Positions 62,746 through 64,000 of a DNA stretch of 64,000 nucleotides are shown piece by piece. Made by a program: the position numbers and the translations under genes. This stretch comes from Streptomyces chrestomyceticus JCM 4735 (lineage in GTDB: Bacteria > Actinomycetota > Actinomycetes > Streptomycetales > Streptomycetaceae). The DNA lies in the NCBI RefSeq assembly GCF_003865135.1, contig NZ_BHZC01000001.1, positions 7,564,001 to 7,628,000 on the forward strand. The letters are read 5' to 3'. Positions within the stretch are counted from its first letter, which is position 1, and the number at the start of each line of letters is the position of its first letter. The notes beneath the pieces are model-generated. The model was given only the letters and a program-made list of their open reading frames with translations. It was not told where the DNA came from and did no database searches.

Positions 62746-64000
62746 GTGGCCAGGCTGCAAGCCGAGCACGTCTACAAAGTGTTCGGGAGACGACCCGAGG
62801 ACGCCGTACGACGGCTCGAAGACGGTGCGAGCCGCGAGGAGCTGCGGGCCGACGGAACGACCGCCGCGGTGATCGACGCGTCGTTCTCCGTGGACGAGGG
62901 CCAGATCTTCGTCGTCATGGGTCTGTCCGGATCCGGTAAGTCCACGCTGCTGCGGACCCTGAACGGGCTGCTGGAGCCGACCGCCGGAAGCGTCCGGTTC
63001 GACGGTCAGGACCTGACCTCGCTGAGCGACAAGGAACTGCGCAAGGTCCGCTCCGAGAAGATTTCCATGGTCTTCCAGCACTTCGCGCTCTTCCCGCACC
63101 GCAGCGTGCTGGAGAACGCCGCGTACGGGCTGGAGGTCCAGGGCGTCCCCCGGGCCGAACGCGAGAAGCGCGCCACCGAGGCACTGCACCTCGCGGGCCT
63201 CGAAGGCTGGGAGAAGTCCTGGCCCGACGAGCTGTCCGGCGGCATGCAGCAGCGGGTGGGCCTGGCCCGCGCGCTGGCCACCGACGCCGACCTGCTGCTG
63301 ATGGACGAGTCCTTCAGCGCGCTGGACCCGCTGATCCGCCGCGACATGCAGGACCAGCTCCTGGAGCTCCAGAAGACGCTGAAGAAGACCATCGTCTTCA
63401 TCACCCACGACCTGAACGAGGCCATGCGCCTCGGCGACCGGATCGCCGTCATGCGCGACGGCCGCATCGTGCAGATCGGCAGCGCCGAGGACATCCTCCT
63501 CACCCCCGCCAACGACTACGTGGCCTCCTTCATCCAGGACGTCGACCGCTCGCGGGTGCTCACCGCCGGGGCCATCATGGTCGACGTCGACGAGGTGCTG
63601 GGCAGCACTTCGGACAACGGCGAGGAGATCCGTACGGCCGAGGACTTCCTCGCCGCCGCACCCGCCACGGTCCCCCTGGACACGCCGGTCGCGGAGCTGT
63701 TCGGCCCCTGCTCGGCCGGGACCGTACCGGTCGCCGTCGTCGACGCGGCCGGTGCGCCGGCCGGCGCGGTGCCGGTGCAGCGGCTGCTGTCCGTACTGAG
63801 CGAAGGCGGACAGCCGGGCGGAACCACCGGACAGGCGGACGCCGCGAAGACGGACGCCGGGCAGAAGACGGACGCCGCGAAGACGGACACGCCGAAGCCG
63901 GACGCCACGAAGACCAAGACCGCGGACACGCGAGTCGTGGAGGCCGAAGCCGCGCAGGCGGAGACCGCGGGCACGAAGGCCGACGCCGACGGCAAGAAGA
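62746..64000 (+). CDS. Glycine betaine/proline-type ABC transporter ATPase (3' end outside window)
   Basis: ATPase of the ProV/OpuAA type, open to the window end (418 codons visible). After an N-terminal extension (VYKVFGRRPEDAVRRLEDG) come Walker A GLSGSGKST, Q-loop MVFQHFALFPH, signature LSGGMQQRVGLARAL and Walker B DLLLMDESFSALDP. Near residue 280 begins a degenerate CBS-like part, then an alanine/lysine/threonine/aspartate-rich low-complexity tail (about residues 350-418) unusual for the family. It energises uptake of osmoprotectants; permease and binding-protein genes probably follow. Start GTG 62746 with GAGAGG upstream. Confidence 0.92.
   Translation, partial: MARLQAEHVYKVFGRRPEDAVRRLEDGASREELRADGTTAAVIDASFSVDEGQIFVVMGLSGSGKSTLLRTLNGLLEPTAGSVRFDGQDLTSLSDKELRKVRSEKISMVFQHFALFPHRSVLENAAYGLEVQGVPRAEREKRATEALHLAGLEGWEKSWPDELSGGMQQRVGLARALATDADLLLMDESFSALDPLIRRDMQDQLLELQKTLKKTIVFITHDLNEAMRLGDRIAVMRDGRIVQIGSAEDILLTPANDYVASFIQDVDRSRVLTAGAIMVDVDEVLGSTSDNGEEIRTAEDFLAAAPATVPLDTPVAELFGPCSAGTVPVAVVDAAGAPAGAVPVQRLLSVLSEGGQPGGTTGQADAAKTDAGQKTDAAKTDTPKPDATKTKTADTRVVEAEAAQAETAGTKADADGKK

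Noticed and set aside
1..64000. Mobile elements, CRISPR arrays, tRNA or rRNA genes
   Set aside because: No transposase, integrase, regularly spaced repeats, cloverleaf or rRNA-like segments were seen on reading both strands; tRNAscan and Infernal could confirm.

Overview
The window is chromosomal DNA of a high-GC actinomycete, almost certainly Streptomyces or a close relative. It is about 70 percent GC with strongly GC-biased third codon positions, many GTG and TTG starts, TANNNT-type -10 boxes, and mycothiol, Pup-proteasome and gylR-glpFKD loci in an order I recall from Streptomyces chromosomes (roughly SCO1621 to SCO1664 of S. coelicolor; recalled, not searched). I saw no tRNA, rRNA, CRISPR array, insertion sequence, integrase or attachment site. 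Genus and synteny are inference from gene content.

Left part (1-12.2 kb): the end of a DUF3090 gene, a phosphatidylinositol-kinase-like gene and mshC; a Tat-exported beta-propeller protein; a serine hydrolase; a PAC2 protein; then a sugar-acid catabolic operon of L-fucose type (enolase-superfamily dehydratase, two SDRs, aldo/keto reductase) with a FadR-type repressor. Two members of that operon survive only as remnants: a sugar-binding lipoprotein and an L-fuconolactonase. Four copies of an ACATCSGAYGT-like palindrome lie before the operon and before the repressor gene.

12.3-28 kb: a methylthioadenosine salvage operon on the minus strand (acireductone dioxygenase, a fused enolase-phosphatase/dehydratase in MtnC-MtnB order, a frameshifted nucleoside phosphorylase and an MTA/SAH deaminase); a GMC oxidoreductase; the glycerol operon glpF-glpK-glpD with its IclR regulator gylR; metH; and a HAD phosphatase gene broken by one missing base.

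28-37.4 kb: two tandem family-5 solute-binding lipoproteins without permeases, a NarL-type response regulator, a RecB-like Fe-S nuclease, a site-2 protease with CBS domains, the tRNA m1A58 methyltransferase, a secreted protein of unknown function and a ferredoxin.

37.6-53.6 kb is the Pup-proteasome region: arc (mpa), dop, pup, prcB, prcA, then a LacI/MFS pair, pafA, two FKBP prolyl isomerases, pafB, pafC, two small proteins, tatA and tatC. ARC, Dop, Pup, PrcBA and PafA form the full tagging and degradation machine; PafBC is the associated WYL-domain regulator. Between pup and prcB lies a decayed endonuclease VII-like gene.

53.6-64 kb: the HelY-type helicase, a SAM methyltransferase divergent from a MocR regulator, a wrecked ADP-ribosylglycohydrolase gene, a siderophore-interacting protein behind an iron box, a 5'-3' exonuclease and the start of a glycine-betaine-type ABC ATPase that runs off the window.

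No wholly new system is evident. The most informative signals are the matching operators around the FadR, LacI and GylR regulators, the erosion of several accessory genes, two single-G deletions in G runs, and repeated leaderless promoter geometry.
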